The translations under genes and the position numbers were made by a program. A DNA stretch of 64,000 bases from Paenibacillus_D sp047238105 (GTDB lineage Bacteria; Bacillota; Bacilli; Paenibacillales; Paenibacillaceae): positions 3,534,001-3,598,000 of the forward strand of contig NZ_JBDFMD010000001.1 in the NCBI RefSeq assembly GCF_047238105.1, written 5' to 3'. Numbering within the stretch: position 1 is the first letter of the stretch; every line of letters starts with the position of its first letter. Shown in pieces: positions 33,403-43,239 of the stretch. Below the pieces are notes generated by a model. It saw nothing but the letters and a program-made list of their open reading frames with translations, was not told where the DNA came from and made no database searches.

Positions 33403-35784
33403 ATGAAAATCCTCGGGCATATCGCAGGCCGCAAATATTTGCAGCGGATCTTCTTTTATTTCAACCTATCGATGGCAGGCCTGCTGCTGATCACCGCCTT
33501 GTCGTTCTACCTCTTCTCCCGGGAGACCGTCCTGGAGACGCAGCGGGAAGCGAACCAGAAGGTGCTCTCGCAGATCAAGCACAACATCAACTACATCCAC
33601 GATATCGTGCGCAACCTCGGCATCGTCGCCAGCCTGGATCAGAGCATCATCTACCTCATGAATGCATCGGAGCCGGATCCGGTCATGAAGTTCCAGACAC
33701 TGCGCAAGCTGGACACGCTGGCCGACTCCACCTCCTTCGTCGACTCCATCGTCGTCTACAGCGCCTCGGCCGGTCAGTTCTACAGCGGCGGCTCCGGCGT
33801 ATGGTCGCGTCAGCACTGGCCCGAGCTGCAGAGCCGGCTGCTGGAGCGGCTGGGTCCTTCCGACGCCGGCTCGCTGGCACAGCTCATCCCTCTCAAGCTG
33901 GACGAGAGCCAGTCCCATGTCGACTTGTTCTCCTATATCGTGGTCGAGAATTATCCTGCCGGGGGTGAGCTGCCCAATAGCGTCATCGTCAACATCCGGC
34001 CACAGTGGATCTTCGAGAACATCATGCAGTTGGATAATATGACAGATGCCCGTAATGGTATGGTGCTGGTAGACGAACAGGGCCACGTCTTGCAGTCGGA
34101 CGCGATGGCAGCCCTGCCATCATCCTCCCTGGAAGCGTATCTGGCCTCCGAGGCGCGTGCTGCCGGGGGCGGCGGGGCGGAGGAATTCGCCATCCGGAAG
34201 ATCGGCGGCGAGCCGTATGTGGTCTCCGAGCTGGCCGTCGGCGTAAGCCGCTGGAAGGTCATGAACATCGTGCCCTATGAGCAGGTGATGGGGCGGGCAG
34301 ATGCGCTGCGCAATGCGATGCTGCTGCTGATCGCTGCGTTCCTGGCTGTCAGCTTCCTCCTCTCCCTGGTCATCTCCAACCGGCTGTACAGTCCGGTAGG
34401 CAAGCTCTTCGAGCTGTTCAAGCGTACGGGCACCCAGAGCAGCGGCCTGGAGCCAGCCGCTGCGGCAGCCGACAAGGACGAGATGAGCTTCATCACCGAC
34501 GTCTATCAGTCGACGCTGGATAAGCTGCGCCAGGTGGATCAGGAGGGTACTCGCAGCCGCAAGATCGCGGGCGACTATTATCTGCGCCGCTGGATTGCAG
34601 ATAGCGACTCGATGAGCCGGGAAGAGCTGGCCCACTGCAGCGAGGCCAGTCCGCAGCTGTTTGCCTCTGCAGATGAGCAGGAGGGGCGGTGGCAGCTGGC
34701 CGTTGTCGCGCTGGATCAGCCGGCGGCGGGCAGAGCGGCATTATCCGCATCTCAGGCACGGCAGGAGAAGCTGTACCGGTTCGCGGCCGGCAATATTATC
34801 GAAGAGACGCTGGCCCGGTCCTATGCCAACCGGGTCGTCGATATGAATGACGACTACATTGTCGTCATCCTCGGCGTTCCGGCAGAAGGGGTCGATTTGG
34901 CACACGTGTCCAGCCTTCTGCTGGAAGCGCAGCAGATCTACCAGCGTTATTACCGGAACCGCACGTTTGCCGCAGCCATCGGCGGTCAGGCAGCGGGCTA
35001 CCGGGAGCTGACGGGCGCTTATGCATCTACCGTCCAACTCCTGATGTACCGACTCGCGCTGGGACCGGACGCGATTATTACGCCGAATGCGGTGGGCAGC
35101 AATCAGGACCGTCATGATTTCTCCATCCCGGCGGAGCTGGAGCACAAGCTGGCCGAGAGTATCCGCACGAAAAGTGCCGCCGCCGTCCAGACATATCTGG
35201 CGCGGACATTCGAGCTGATCGGCACCATTCATTACGACTATATGACATATGCGGTCATGCAGGTGATCCTCCTTATCAAGCAGGTGCTGCGGGAGCCAGC
35301 CCTAGCCTCCCATGCAGGCTCGGTAGAGCTGCAGCATCTGAACCGCAACGTGCTGAAGGCGGAGTCGCTGGCGGAGATGCGCGAGCTGATCGGCGGCTTC
35401 CTCCAGCAGCTCTGCGAAGCCGACCGCACGCCGGTGAAGGAGGACCGCAACAAGCTCATCGTCGATACGATCAAGGAATTTATCGAGAGCCACTACGCCG
35501 ACATCAATCTGAGCCTGCAATCGATCGCCGCCCATCTGAAGATGTCACCGGCTTATGTAGGGCGCCTCTTCAAGCAATACGAGCAGTGCTCGGTCGGCGA
35601 TTATCTGAACAGCTACCGTCTGGACAAAGCATGCGAGCTGCTCGTGGGCAGCAGCTACAACGTCAAGGAGGTCGCCGATTATCTGGGCTTCAACAACGCC
35701 AGCTACTTCATCACGCTCTTCAAGAAGAAGTACGGCGTCACGCCGAAGGAATACCGGATGAATGCGGCATTAGGACAATCATGA
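33403..35784 (+). CDS. Membrane-bound AraC-family regulator
   Basis: This transcription factor of 793 residues has a large extracellular sensor between two membrane helices (about 17-39 and 305-325). A HAMP-like linker and a central cytoplasmic domain follow. The C-terminal AraC/XylS double helix-turn-helix is at about 685-785 (INLSLQSIAAHLKMSPAYVG, then VKEVADYLGFNNASYFITLF). It probably senses a sugar outside and activates the adjacent genes directly, with no separate kinase. The next gene is the beta-helix/SLH protein, then an importer cassette, so these are likely targets. It resembles the regulator at 50188 in plan but is not closely related in its sensor. Confidence 0.9.
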   Translation: MKILGHIAGRKYLQRIFFYFNLSMAGLLLITALSFYLFSRETVLETQREANQKVLSQIKHNINYIHDIVRNLGIVASLDQSIIYLMNASEPDPVMKFQTLRKLDTLADSTSFVDSIVVYSASAGQFYSGGSGVWSRQHWPELQSRLLERLGPSDAGSLAQLIPLKLDESQSHVDLFSYIVVENYPAGGELPNSVIVNIRPQWIFENIMQLDNMTDARNGMVLVDEQGHVLQSDAMAALPSSSLEAYLASEARAAGGGGAEEFAIRKIGGEPYVVSELAVGVSRWKVMNIVPYEQVMGRADALRNAMLLLIAAFLAVSFLLSLVISNRLYSPVGKLFELFKRTGTQSSGLEPAAAAADKDEMSFITDVYQSTLDKLRQVDQEGTRSRKIAGDYYLRRWIADSDSMSREELAHCSEASPQLFASADEQEGRWQLAVVALDQPAAGRAALSASQARQEKLYRFAAGNIIEETLARSYANRVVDMNDDYIVVILGVPAEGVDLAHVSSLLLEAQQIYQRYYRNRTFAAAIGGQAAGYRELTGAYASTVQLLMYRLALGPDAIITPNAVGSNQDRHDFSIPAELEHKLAESIRTKSAAAVQTYLARTFELIGTIHYDYMTYAVMQVILLIKQVLREPALASHAGSVELQHLNRNVLKAESLAEMRELIGGFLQQLCEADRTPVKEDRNKLIVDTIKEFIESHYADINLSLQSIAAHLKMSPAYVGRLFKQYEQCSVGDYLNSYRLDKACELLVGSSYNVKEVADYLGFNNASYFITLFKKKYGVTPKEYRMNAALGQS

Positions 35785-35921
35785 CAAACCCATTTTCGTA
35801 TAAAATACAAAAATTGAAACCGCTCGCTGCACGATTCGCGGATTTTGGGATATCGGCAGCGGCCGCCGTTTTGTCACAATACAGAGGCAATCCATTTCAA
35901 ACGATGGAAAGGATGAATGCA

Positions 35922-38900
35922 GTGGCAAGGAACAAACGGTGGTTGGTCGGGCTGTTGGCGCTGTCTCTCGTATGGACGGGGCTGCCCCTGCCAGGCGTGC
36001 AGGCGATGGCGGAGCCTGCGAGTGGGGCGGCAATTTTTGTAGCGCCAAATGGAAGCGATTCCAATACGGGATCGGAACAAGAACCGTTGCTTACCCTCGA
36101 AGGGGCAAGGGATGCAATCCGGGAGCTGAAAAGCGGCAGCGGACTGCCGGATGGCGGGATTACCGTCTATCTGCGTGAAGGCGTCTATGAGCGGACGGCG
36201 ACATTTGAACTGAACGAGGCGGACTCCGGCACGGCGGATGCACAGGTCGTCTACCGCTCCTACCCGGGCGAGACCGTGCGGCTGTCGGGGGGGAAGCAGC
36301 TGGACAGCGTCGGCTTCGAGCCGGTCAGCGATCCGGATGTGCTGGCGCGGATCATCGATACGGGCGCCCGCAGCCAGGTGCTGCAGTTCGATCTGGCGGC
36401 GGCGGGCATCACCGACTATGGCGAGATGAGCCGGCACGGCTATTGGAAGGCCAATGATCTCAGTCTGGTGCCGCCGATGGAGCTGTATATCGGCGGCGAG
36501 GGGATGACGCTCGCCCGCTGGCCGAACGAAGGGACAGTCCAGATGAATGAGATCGTCGATCCCGGTCCGACGGTCAAGGATCCGGATGTGCATGAGCGCG
36601 GCGGCACCTTCTCCTATACGTACGACAGGCCGCGCTACTGGACACAGGCCGAGGACATCTGGCTGGACGGCATCTTCGGCTACAGCTGGGAATGGTCGTA
36701 CAACAAGGTAGCGAATATCGATACGGCGAGCAAGACGATCACCCTGCAGCATGGCGAGATGTCGGGTCTGCTGAAGAACTGGTATCCCGACTTTCACTTC
36801 GCCCAGAATCTGCTGGAGGAGCTGGATATGCCGGGTGAATACTACATCGACCGTACGGCTGGCATCCTGTATCTGATGCCGAACGCGGCGTTCCGCAGCG
36901 GTGCAGCGGAGGCGACGGTGACGATGCTGAAGACGCCGATGCTCCGCACGACGGGCGCCTCGCACATCCGCTTCGAGGAGCTGGCGCTGGAGTACGGAAG
37001 GGATGTCGCGGCGGTTATCCTCGGCGGCAGCCATGTCGAGATCATAAGCAGCGACATCAGCAATTTCACCAACGGCGGCGTGCGCATCAACGCGCCGGGC
37101 CGCTATGCCTATGACGGCGTGGAGAGCGACCGCAATGGCCGTCACCACGCCATCATCTCCTCCCATATCCGGCATGTCGGCGGTACGGCGGTGACGCTGC
37201 ATGGCGGTAGTAGCGAGACGCTGGAGCCGGGCAATAACCGGGTGGAGAATTCGCATATTCATGATTTTGCTTATTACCACAAGGCTTATAATCCCGGCGT
37301 GCTGTTCTCCGGCGTCGGCAACCAGGCGATCGGCAATGAGATTCACGACGCCCCGCATCCGGGGATCGTGCTGTATGGCAATGATCACCTCATCGAGTAC
37401 AACAACATCTACGACATCTGCAAGGAGTTCCAGGACCTCGGTGCGATCTATATGAACGCGGGTATGGTGCCGCAGGAGCGGGGGACAGTAATCCGGCGCA
37501 ACTATTTTCATCATATCGGGGAGCATCTGCACGGCGTCGAGGGCATCTACCCGGATAATATGACGATGGAAATGACGATCGAGGAAAACATCTTCTACAA
37601 GATGGGCAATAGCGCGATCAAGAGCAATACCGGCTCGTATATCTATGCGGCCAACAATATGTTTATCGATACGTATGTCCCTTACGACAACTACGAGATG
37701 TTCATGAGCCGCGAGCCGGACAACCGGGTGGACCGGGATTATATGCCGGCTTGGCTTGATCTTTTCGAGCGTTACAACAACTTTGAGGGCTCGGTCTATG
37801 CAGAGAAGTATCCGGCATTGCTGACGTTTTTTGAAGAAGACCGGTACTTCCCGACGACCAATGATTTCAAGAACAACGTCATCTACAACCCGACGCTTAC
37901 CCGTTCGAATCAGACCAATGCGCACGGGGCGCGGGATATCCATAACCTGCTGAACTATGAGAACAACTGGGTGGCGAGCGGGAACCCCGGCTTCGTGGAC
38001 CCGGCGGCAGGAGACTTCCGGCTGACGGAGGATGCCGAGGTGTTCAGCCGTATCCCGGGCTTCGTAGAAATCCCGTTCGAGGACATCGGCACGCAAGGCA
38101 AGGTCGGCGTCCCGCACAGCCCGGATACGATCGATGTGACGGACGTCTATCTGCCTGCGGGGGATGTGACGATGTCAATCGGCCAGACCGTGTCGCTGCG
38201 GGCCGAGATCGTGCCGTGGAATGCGACGGATACGGGCGTGACATACAGCAGCAGCGATCCGTCGATCGCCGAGGTTGATGGGGATGGCAAGGTTACCGGC
38301 CTGCTGCCGGGTACGGCGGTCATCACCGTCGTCTCAGCTGCCAACCCTGCGCTTACCGCAGAGGCATCGGTCACGGTCACCGAGGGCGAAGGCATCCTGC
38401 ACTTCACCGATTTCGAGTCCGGGGGCAATGGCTGGCTGGTGGATGCCAACCACAGCATCGTCCCGGACGATACGGGCAACCGCTGGTATCGCATCGTCAA
38501 CGGGGCGAACAGCCAGCATCCCCGGATGTTCGGCGACTACGAGCTGACCTATCGGCTGCGTACGCCGGCTGTAATGCCGGAAGGCGGCGTGTTGATCATG
38601 TACGACCGCAACGGCGAGCGGGGCAGCGGCCATATCCGCTACCGGCATTCGGAGTCCGGCTCCTCCTGGATCCTGTTCAATGCCCAGTGGGGGACGCTCA
38701 AGGAGGTCCTCCTGCCGGGCGCGGGCTTGGCTGCGGGTACCGACTATGAAGTGCGCGTCATCGCTCAGGGGCCTTCGATCCGCGTATTCGTGGATGGCGA
38801 ACTGGTCATCGACGGCGACAACCCGTCACACAGTCAGGCCGGCAGACTCGGGTTCTATGTCGAAGGCTTCGCCCATCTGGAGTTCGACGACATCACGGTC

Positions 38901-41246
38901 TCGATCATCCGGGTGCCGGTCAGCGGCATCGAGCTGGCACAGGAGCAGCTGCTGCTGGCGCCGGGCGAGCGCCGGCGCGTTGAGGCGGCGATCACGCCGG
39001 CGGATGCGACCGACAGGCGGCTCGTCTGGCAGTCCAGTGATCCGGGCGTCGCGGTTATCGAAGCAGACGGCACGATCCGCGGAGTCGCGCCAGGCACCGC
39101 GGTAGTGACGGCGTCGTCTGCAGCCTATCCAGCGATTACGGACACCTTGGAAGTGACGGTGGAGGCGCAGCAGGCGTATCCGGTCATCGCCCTGGATGAG
39201 CATCTGGCCCGGAGCGGAGATTGGATCGGCGGCGAGGGGCTGACGTTCGGGGAGGGCACCGTGCGTCTGGCCGGAGACGGCGTCTATGGTTATGGCGGCG
39301 AGCGATTCGGGAGCGGGCTGCTGCGCTTCCGGGCGCACTTCGGCGCATTCGGAACCGGGTGGTACGGCTTCGCGCTGCGCTCCGATCGCACCGGCGATCC
39401 GACCTGGGTCGGCGCCAACAAAGGCTATCTGGTCGTCATCAAGGCGGATCAGATCGAGTTCCAGACGTGGAAGCCCGGCCAGACGATGGTCGAGGTTATC
39501 CCGAATACCTCGGTGCTTCCCGAGCAGGAGCATGAGATCGAGATCGGCGCCATCGATGAGGAGGACGGCATCCGCTTCATCCTGCGGGTCGACGGCGTGA
39601 CGGTGCTGAACATCCTGGATGCGGATGCATCCAACCCGATCACTGCGGAGGGCTATCTGAACGTCTATCATTATACCGGCGCGGCCAATACGCTGGAGCT
39701 GAAGCCGGCGCGGACGCTGAGCGAGCTGCGCTTGGACCCTGCGCAGGTAGAGCTCGCTCCAGGCGCCACACGCCAGGCTGCGGTAGAAGCTGTCTACAGC
39801 GACGGCTCGGCAGAGCAACTGAGTAACGGCGTCGTCTTCACAACCGGCGATGCAGCCGTAGCCACAGTGAACAGCAACGGGCTGCTCACCGCTGTCGCGT
39901 CCGGCGAGACCAAGCTGATCGCGACCTATGGCGGACTATCGGCCGAGGCGACGGTGAAGGTAACGGGCGGCGGAGGCGGCGGGGGTAGCGGGACGATCTA
40001 CTATCCGCCTTATGTCCCGCCGCAGGAGCCTGAGGAAGAGCCGGAGCAAGAGGCCGGTGACGGGGTGCGCGTCCTGCGTGCCGAGGACTTGGCGGAGATC
40101 AATGACGGTGGAGCAGCCGTGGTGCGGCTGGAACCGGGCGAGACGGCGCTGCGGTTGTCCGCCGAGCTGCTGTCGCAGCTGGAGGGAGCGCTGGCCGTAA
40201 GCAGCGGACCGCTCACGCTGACGTTCCCGCGTGAGGCGCTGAACGCTATTGCGGCAGACAAGACGCGAGGAGACGCCGCGAAGCAAGCCCGGGATATATC
40301 CGGACAGGGGGCGAGCGCTGCCGAGCCGACTGATAAGCCGGAGGCTGGCGATGTTCTCATCACCATCGATGAACAGATGATGGCATTGCCGCAGCCGGCA
40401 GGCGCCGCGCATCGGTACCATGCTGCGGGATCGCCTTATCGGCTGGGACTGTTCACCGTCCGCGATGATGTGCGTACTGCTTACGAACAGCCGCTGCCGG
40501 AGCCGGTCCTGCTGACACTTTCGCTCGACCAGTTCGACAAGCCTAAAGCTTGGCTGGGGTTATACCGGGCGACAGCAGAAGGTGCATGGACGTATGAGGG
40601 TGGGGCAACTGCGCCGAACGGGCAGACCTTCGATGCCGAGCTTACGGTACCGGAAGTGGCAGCTGTGCTGGCCTATGAGGCCAATTATGCTGATCTGCCG
40701 TCCGGCCACTGGGCGCAGGATGCGGTCAAGGCGCTGTCCGCCCGGCATATCGTGACGGGCCGGAGCGGGGATCGCTTCGATCCCGCCGCCGCTACGACGC
40801 GCGCGGAATTCGCAGCCTTGCTCGTCCGCGCCCTTGGCCTCTCCACGGCAGAGACGGCGACGCCGTTCAGCGATGTGCAGCCGGGAGCCTGGCATGCATC
40901 TGTCGTCACCGCCGCCTACCAGGCGGGGCTGATCCTGGGTGAGGAGGACGGCACGTTCGCACCGGAGCGGACGATCACGCGTGAAGAGATAGCCATGATG
41001 CTGCTGCGGGCGTACGCCTATGCGACCGATCAGGCCGCTGCGCCAGCAGGATCCCTGCCGAGCGATCTGCCGTCGGCCTCGGGATGGGCGCGCACCGCGA
41101 TCACCGAAGCTGTCGGCATCGGTCTGATGCAGGGCTATCCGGGCGGCGAGTTCAGACCAGCCCAGACGGCACGGCGCGACGAGACGGCCCAGACCATCTA
41201 TAATCTGCTGCAATCGCTGCAGGATACAACAAATGCGTCGTTTTAA
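35922..41246 (+). CDS. Secreted beta-helix SLH protein, GH141-like
   Basis: This protein of about 1774 residues starts with a signal peptide (LVGLLALSLVWTGLPLPGVQAMA). The catalytic-type region (about 35-735) opens FVAPNGSDSNTGSEQEPLLTL, continues with a right-handed parallel beta-helix, and has the order VYLREGVYER, YRSYPGETVRLSGG, LARWPNEG. That order is typical of GH141-like enzymes (fucosidase/xylanase family), but the substrate is unknown. BIG2 domains (about 736-825, 998-1080, 1264-1347) alternate with LamG/concanavalin-like modules (about 826-995, 1085-1262). A Gly/Pro/Glu linker, a pre-SLH domain and three SLH repeats (from about 1590) anchor it to the cell wall. I prefer the GTG at 35922, 8 nt after AAAGGA; ATG codons at 35904 and 35913 lack a spaced site. 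Confidence 0.85.
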   Translation: MARNKRWLVGLLALSLVWTGLPLPGVQAMAEPASGAAIFVAPNGSDSNTGSEQEPLLTLEGARDAIRELKSGSGLPDGGITVYLREGVYERTATFELNEADSGTADAQVVYRSYPGETVRLSGGKQLDSVGFEPVSDPDVLARIIDTGARSQVLQFDLAAAGITDYGEMSRHGYWKANDLSLVPPMELYIGGEGMTLARWPNEGTVQMNEIVDPGPTVKDPDVHERGGTFSYTYDRPRYWTQAEDIWLDGIFGYSWEWSYNKVANIDTASKTITLQHGEMSGLLKNWYPDFHFAQNLLEELDMPGEYYIDRTAGILYLMPNAAFRSGAAEATVTMLKTPMLRTTGASHIRFEELALEYGRDVAAVILGGSHVEIISSDISNFTNGGVRINAPGRYAYDGVESDRNGRHHAIISSHIRHVGGTAVTLHGGSSETLEPGNNRVENSHIHDFAYYHKAYNPGVLFSGVGNQAIGNEIHDAPHPGIVLYGNDHLIEYNNIYDICKEFQDLGAIYMNAGMVPQERGTVIRRNYFHHIGEHLHGVEGIYPDNMTMEMTIEENIFYKMGNSAIKSNTGSYIYAANNMFIDTYVPYDNYEMFMSREPDNRVDRDYMPAWLDLFERYNNFEGSVYAEKYPALLTFFEEDRYFPTTNDFKNNVIYNPTLTRSNQTNAHGARDIHNLLNYENNWVASGNPGFVDPAAGDFRLTEDAEVFSRIPGFVEIPFEDIGTQGKVGVPHSPDTIDVTDVYLPAGDVTMSIGQTVSLRAEIVPWNATDTGVTYSSSDPSIAEVDGDGKVTGLLPGTAVITVVSAANPALTAEASVTVTEGEGILHFTDFESGGNGWLVDANHSIVPDDTGNRWYRIVNGANSQHPRMFGDYELTYRLRTPAVMPEGGVLIMYDRNGERGSGHIRYRHSESGSSWILFNAQWGTLKEVLLPGAGLAAGTDYEVRVIAQGPSIRVFVDGELVIDGDNPSHSQAGRLGFYVEGFAHLEFDDITVSIIRVPVSGIELAQEQLLLAPGERRRVEAAITPADATDRRLVWQSSDPGVAVIEADGTIRGVAPGTAVVTASSAAYPAITDTLEVTVEAQQAYPVIALDEHLARSGDWIGGEGLTFGEGTVRLAGDGVYGYGGERFGSGLLRFRAHFGAFGTGWYGFALRSDRTGDPTWVGANKGYLVVIKADQIEFQTWKPGQTMVEVIPNTSVLPEQEHEIEIGAIDEEDGIRFILRVDGVTVLNILDADASNPITAEGYLNVYHYTGAANTLELKPARTLSELRLDPAQVELAPGATRQAAVEAVYSDGSAEQLSNGVVFTTGDAAVATVNSNGLLTAVASGETKLIATYGGLSAEATVKVTGGGGGGGSGTIYYPPYVPPQEPEEEPEQEAGDGVRVLRAEDLAEINDGGAAVVRLEPGETALRLSAELLSQLEGALAVSSGPLTLTFPREALNAIAADKTRGDAAKQARDISGQGASAAEPTDKPEAGDVLITIDEQMMALPQPAGAAHRYHAAGSPYRLGLFTVRDDVRTAYEQPLPEPVLLTLSLDQFDKPKAWLGLYRATAEGAWTYEGGATAPNGQTFDAELTVPEVAAVLAYEANYADLPSGHWAQDAVKALSARHIVTGRSGDRFDPAAATTRAEFAALLVRALGLSTAETATPFSDVQPGAWHASVVTAAYQAGLILGEEDGTFAPERTITREEIAMMLLRAYAYATDQAAAPAGSLPSDLPSASGWARTAITEAVGIGLMQGYPGGEFRPAQTARRDETAQTIYNLLQSLQDTTNASF

Positions 41247-41345
41247 TATCGGATTTGATACTTTAACCGCTTTTTGAGATTTATTTTGCTTCACCCCCTG
41301 TGCCATGATAAGTGCACAAACCGCTAGAGCAAGGGGGTGAACAAC

Positions 41346-42257
41346 TTGAAGAAGCTGTTTCGCATGAAGAAGGGAGACCGCGAGCTGACGCTGCTCGCGC
41401 TCCCGTCCATTCTGTACATCTTTGTCTTCAGTTATCTGACGATGTTCGGCGTCGTCATCGCGTTCAAAAATTACCGGTATGATCTCGGGATCCTGGGCAG
41501 CGAGTGGGTCGGCTTCAGCAACTTCCGGTTCTTCTTCATCTCCGAGAAGGCCTTCATCGTCACCCGCAACACGATCCTGTACAGTCTCTGGTTCTGGGTC
41601 GTGACGACGATCGCGGCGCTGTTGGTGGCCATCCTGCTGAACGAGATCTCGCGGCGCTGGAGCAAGTATTACCAGACGATCATGTTCCTGCCGACCTTCG
41701 TCTCCTGGGTCGTCGTCATGTTCCTGGTGCAGATGTTCCTTAGCCACGACTACGGCTTCCTGAACCGGTTCTCCGAGTCGATCGGGCTGGACCGCATCCG
41801 CTGGTACCTGGAGGCCTCGTACTGGCCTTCGATCCTGACGGCGGCGCATCTATGGAAGTCGATCGGCTTCTCGGCGCTGGTGTACTATGCCGGCATCGTT
41901 GCCATCGACCCATCGTATTACGAAGCGGCGCGGATGGATGGCGCGTCCCGGTTCCAGATGGCCCGCAAGATTACGATCCCGATGTTGGCGCCGCTCATCA
42001 TCATCCTGATGATCATGGCGATCGGCAACATGTTCCGAGGCGATTTCGGCTTGCACTTCTTCGTCCCGAACAACTCGCCGCTGTTGTTTAATACGACCGA
42101 CATCATCGATACGTTCGTCTACCGGACGCTCAGCGTCAGCGGCGATATCCCGATGGCGACGGCAGTCGGCTTGTACCAATCGGCAGTCGGGCTCGTGCTG
42201 GTGGTGGCGGCCAATTACACTGTCCGCAAGTTCAGCGAAGAAAATTCATTATGGTAG
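41346..42257 (+). CDS. Sugar ABC transporter permease (LplB-like)
   Basis: This membrane protein of about 303 residues has about six helices and the coupling loop YEAARMDGASRFQMARKITIP. It is the first gene of a permease-permease-binding protein cassette. A TTG at 41346 is preferred because AAGGGGGTGA lies about 6 nt upstream; a GTG at 41337 overlaps that site and an ATG at 41364 lacks one. It follows the SLH protein gene by about 100 bp, so the two probably act on the same polysaccharide. Confidence 0.9.
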   Translation: MKKLFRMKKGDRELTLLALPSILYIFVFSYLTMFGVVIAFKNYRYDLGILGSEWVGFSNFRFFFISEKAFIVTRNTILYSLWFWVVTTIAALLVAILLNEISRRWSKYYQTIMFLPTFVSWVVVMFLVQMFLSHDYGFLNRFSESIGLDRIRWYLEASYWPSILTAAHLWKSIGFSALVYYAGIVAIDPSYYEAARMDGASRFQMARKITIPMLAPLIIILMIMAIGNMFRGDFGLHFFVPNNSPLLFNTTDIIDTFVYRTLSVSGDIPMATAVGLYQSAVGLVLVVAANYTVRKFSEENSLW

Positions 42258-42268
42258 GGGATTGACCG

Positions 42269-43165
42269 ATGGAAACCTATGCTATGCGGCGCAGCGGCAT
42301 CGTCAATGCCCTGCTCAACGCCTTCTTTATTATCCTGTCGCTCGCGATCATCGCGCCTTTCATCCTCATTATTGCGGTGTCGCTTACCGATGAACGCGCC
42401 TTGACGACCTATGGCTATTCGTTTATTCCCAGCCAGTTCAGCTCGCTGGCGTATGAATTTCTGCTCCAGACGCCTGCAGTCATCCTGCGGGCCTACAGCA
42501 ATACGGCTTTTATCACCATCGTGGGTACGCTGCTTAGTCTCCTGCTGACGAGCATCATCGGCTATACGATCTCGCGGCGCGACTACTCGTTTCGCTCTTG
42601 GCTGACGATCTACGTCTTCATCCCGATGATGTTCTCGGGCGGTCTGGTGCCGTTCTACATCCTGATGACGCAGTACCTGCACCTGAAGAACTCGCTGTGG
42701 GCGATCATCCTGCCGGGGCTGCTCTCTCCCTTCTATGTGCTGATTATGAAGGGCTTCATGGGCAAGATCCCGTACGAGATCATCGAGTCGGCCAAGATGG
42801 ACGGTGCCGGGGAGTGGCGCATCTTCTTCCGCATCATCCTGCCGCTGTCCACGCCGGCGCTGGCGACGCTCGGCTTGTTCATTGCTTTCAACTACTGGAA
42901 CGAATGGTTCAACGCGCTGCTCTTCATCGACGAAGACCGGCGGGTGCCGCTGCAGCTGCTGCTGGTGCGGATCATGAATACGCTGGATTTCCTGCGCAAC
43001 AACAGCGAGTACATCCAGGGGCTGGGCATCGACATGAGCCAGTTCCCCAATGAGTCCGTACGGATGGCCTTGGTCGTCCTGGTGGCCGGACCGATGATGT
43101 TTGTGTTTCCGTTTTTTCAGAAGTATTTTGTGCAAGGGATGACCGTGGGCTCCCTGAAAGGGTAA
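42269..43165 (+). CDS. Sugar ABC transporter permease (LplC-like)
   Basis: This inner-membrane permease of 298 residues has six predicted helices and the coupling loop IESAKMDGAGEWRIFFRIILP. It pairs with the preceding gene product (gap 11 bp), and the C-terminal LKG ending is typical of this branch. The ATG has AGGGGAT upstream. The ATPase must come from another locus. Confidence 0.93.
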   Translation: METYAMRRSGIVNALLNAFFIILSLAIIAPFILIIAVSLTDERALTTYGYSFIPSQFSSLAYEFLLQTPAVILRAYSNTAFITIVGTLLSLLLTSIIGYTISRRDYSFRSWLTIYVFIPMMFSGGLVPFYILMTQYLHLKNSLWAIILPGLLSPFYVLIMKGFMGKIPYEIIESAKMDGAGEWRIFFRIILPLSTPALATLGLFIAFNYWNEWFNALLFIDEDRRVPLQLLLVRIMNTLDFLRNNSEYIQGLGIDMSQFPNESVRMALVVLVAGPMMFVFPFFQKYFVQGMTVGSLKG

Positions 43166-43239
43166 ACAGAACGAAGATCTAGGCTGCTTAAGCACGAAAG
43201 ATGATTTTTGTGGGGAAAAGAATTTATGGAGGGGTTAAG

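Noticed and set aside
35874..38117. Frame of 747 codons on the minus strand
   Set aside because: It is a shadow of the SLH protein gene, which has a signal peptide, recognised domains and natural codon use.
41255..41283. Promoter TTGATA/GATTTA before the second permease cassette
   Set aside because: The -10 match is poor. The -10-like CATGAT further on has no -35, so no promoter was called.
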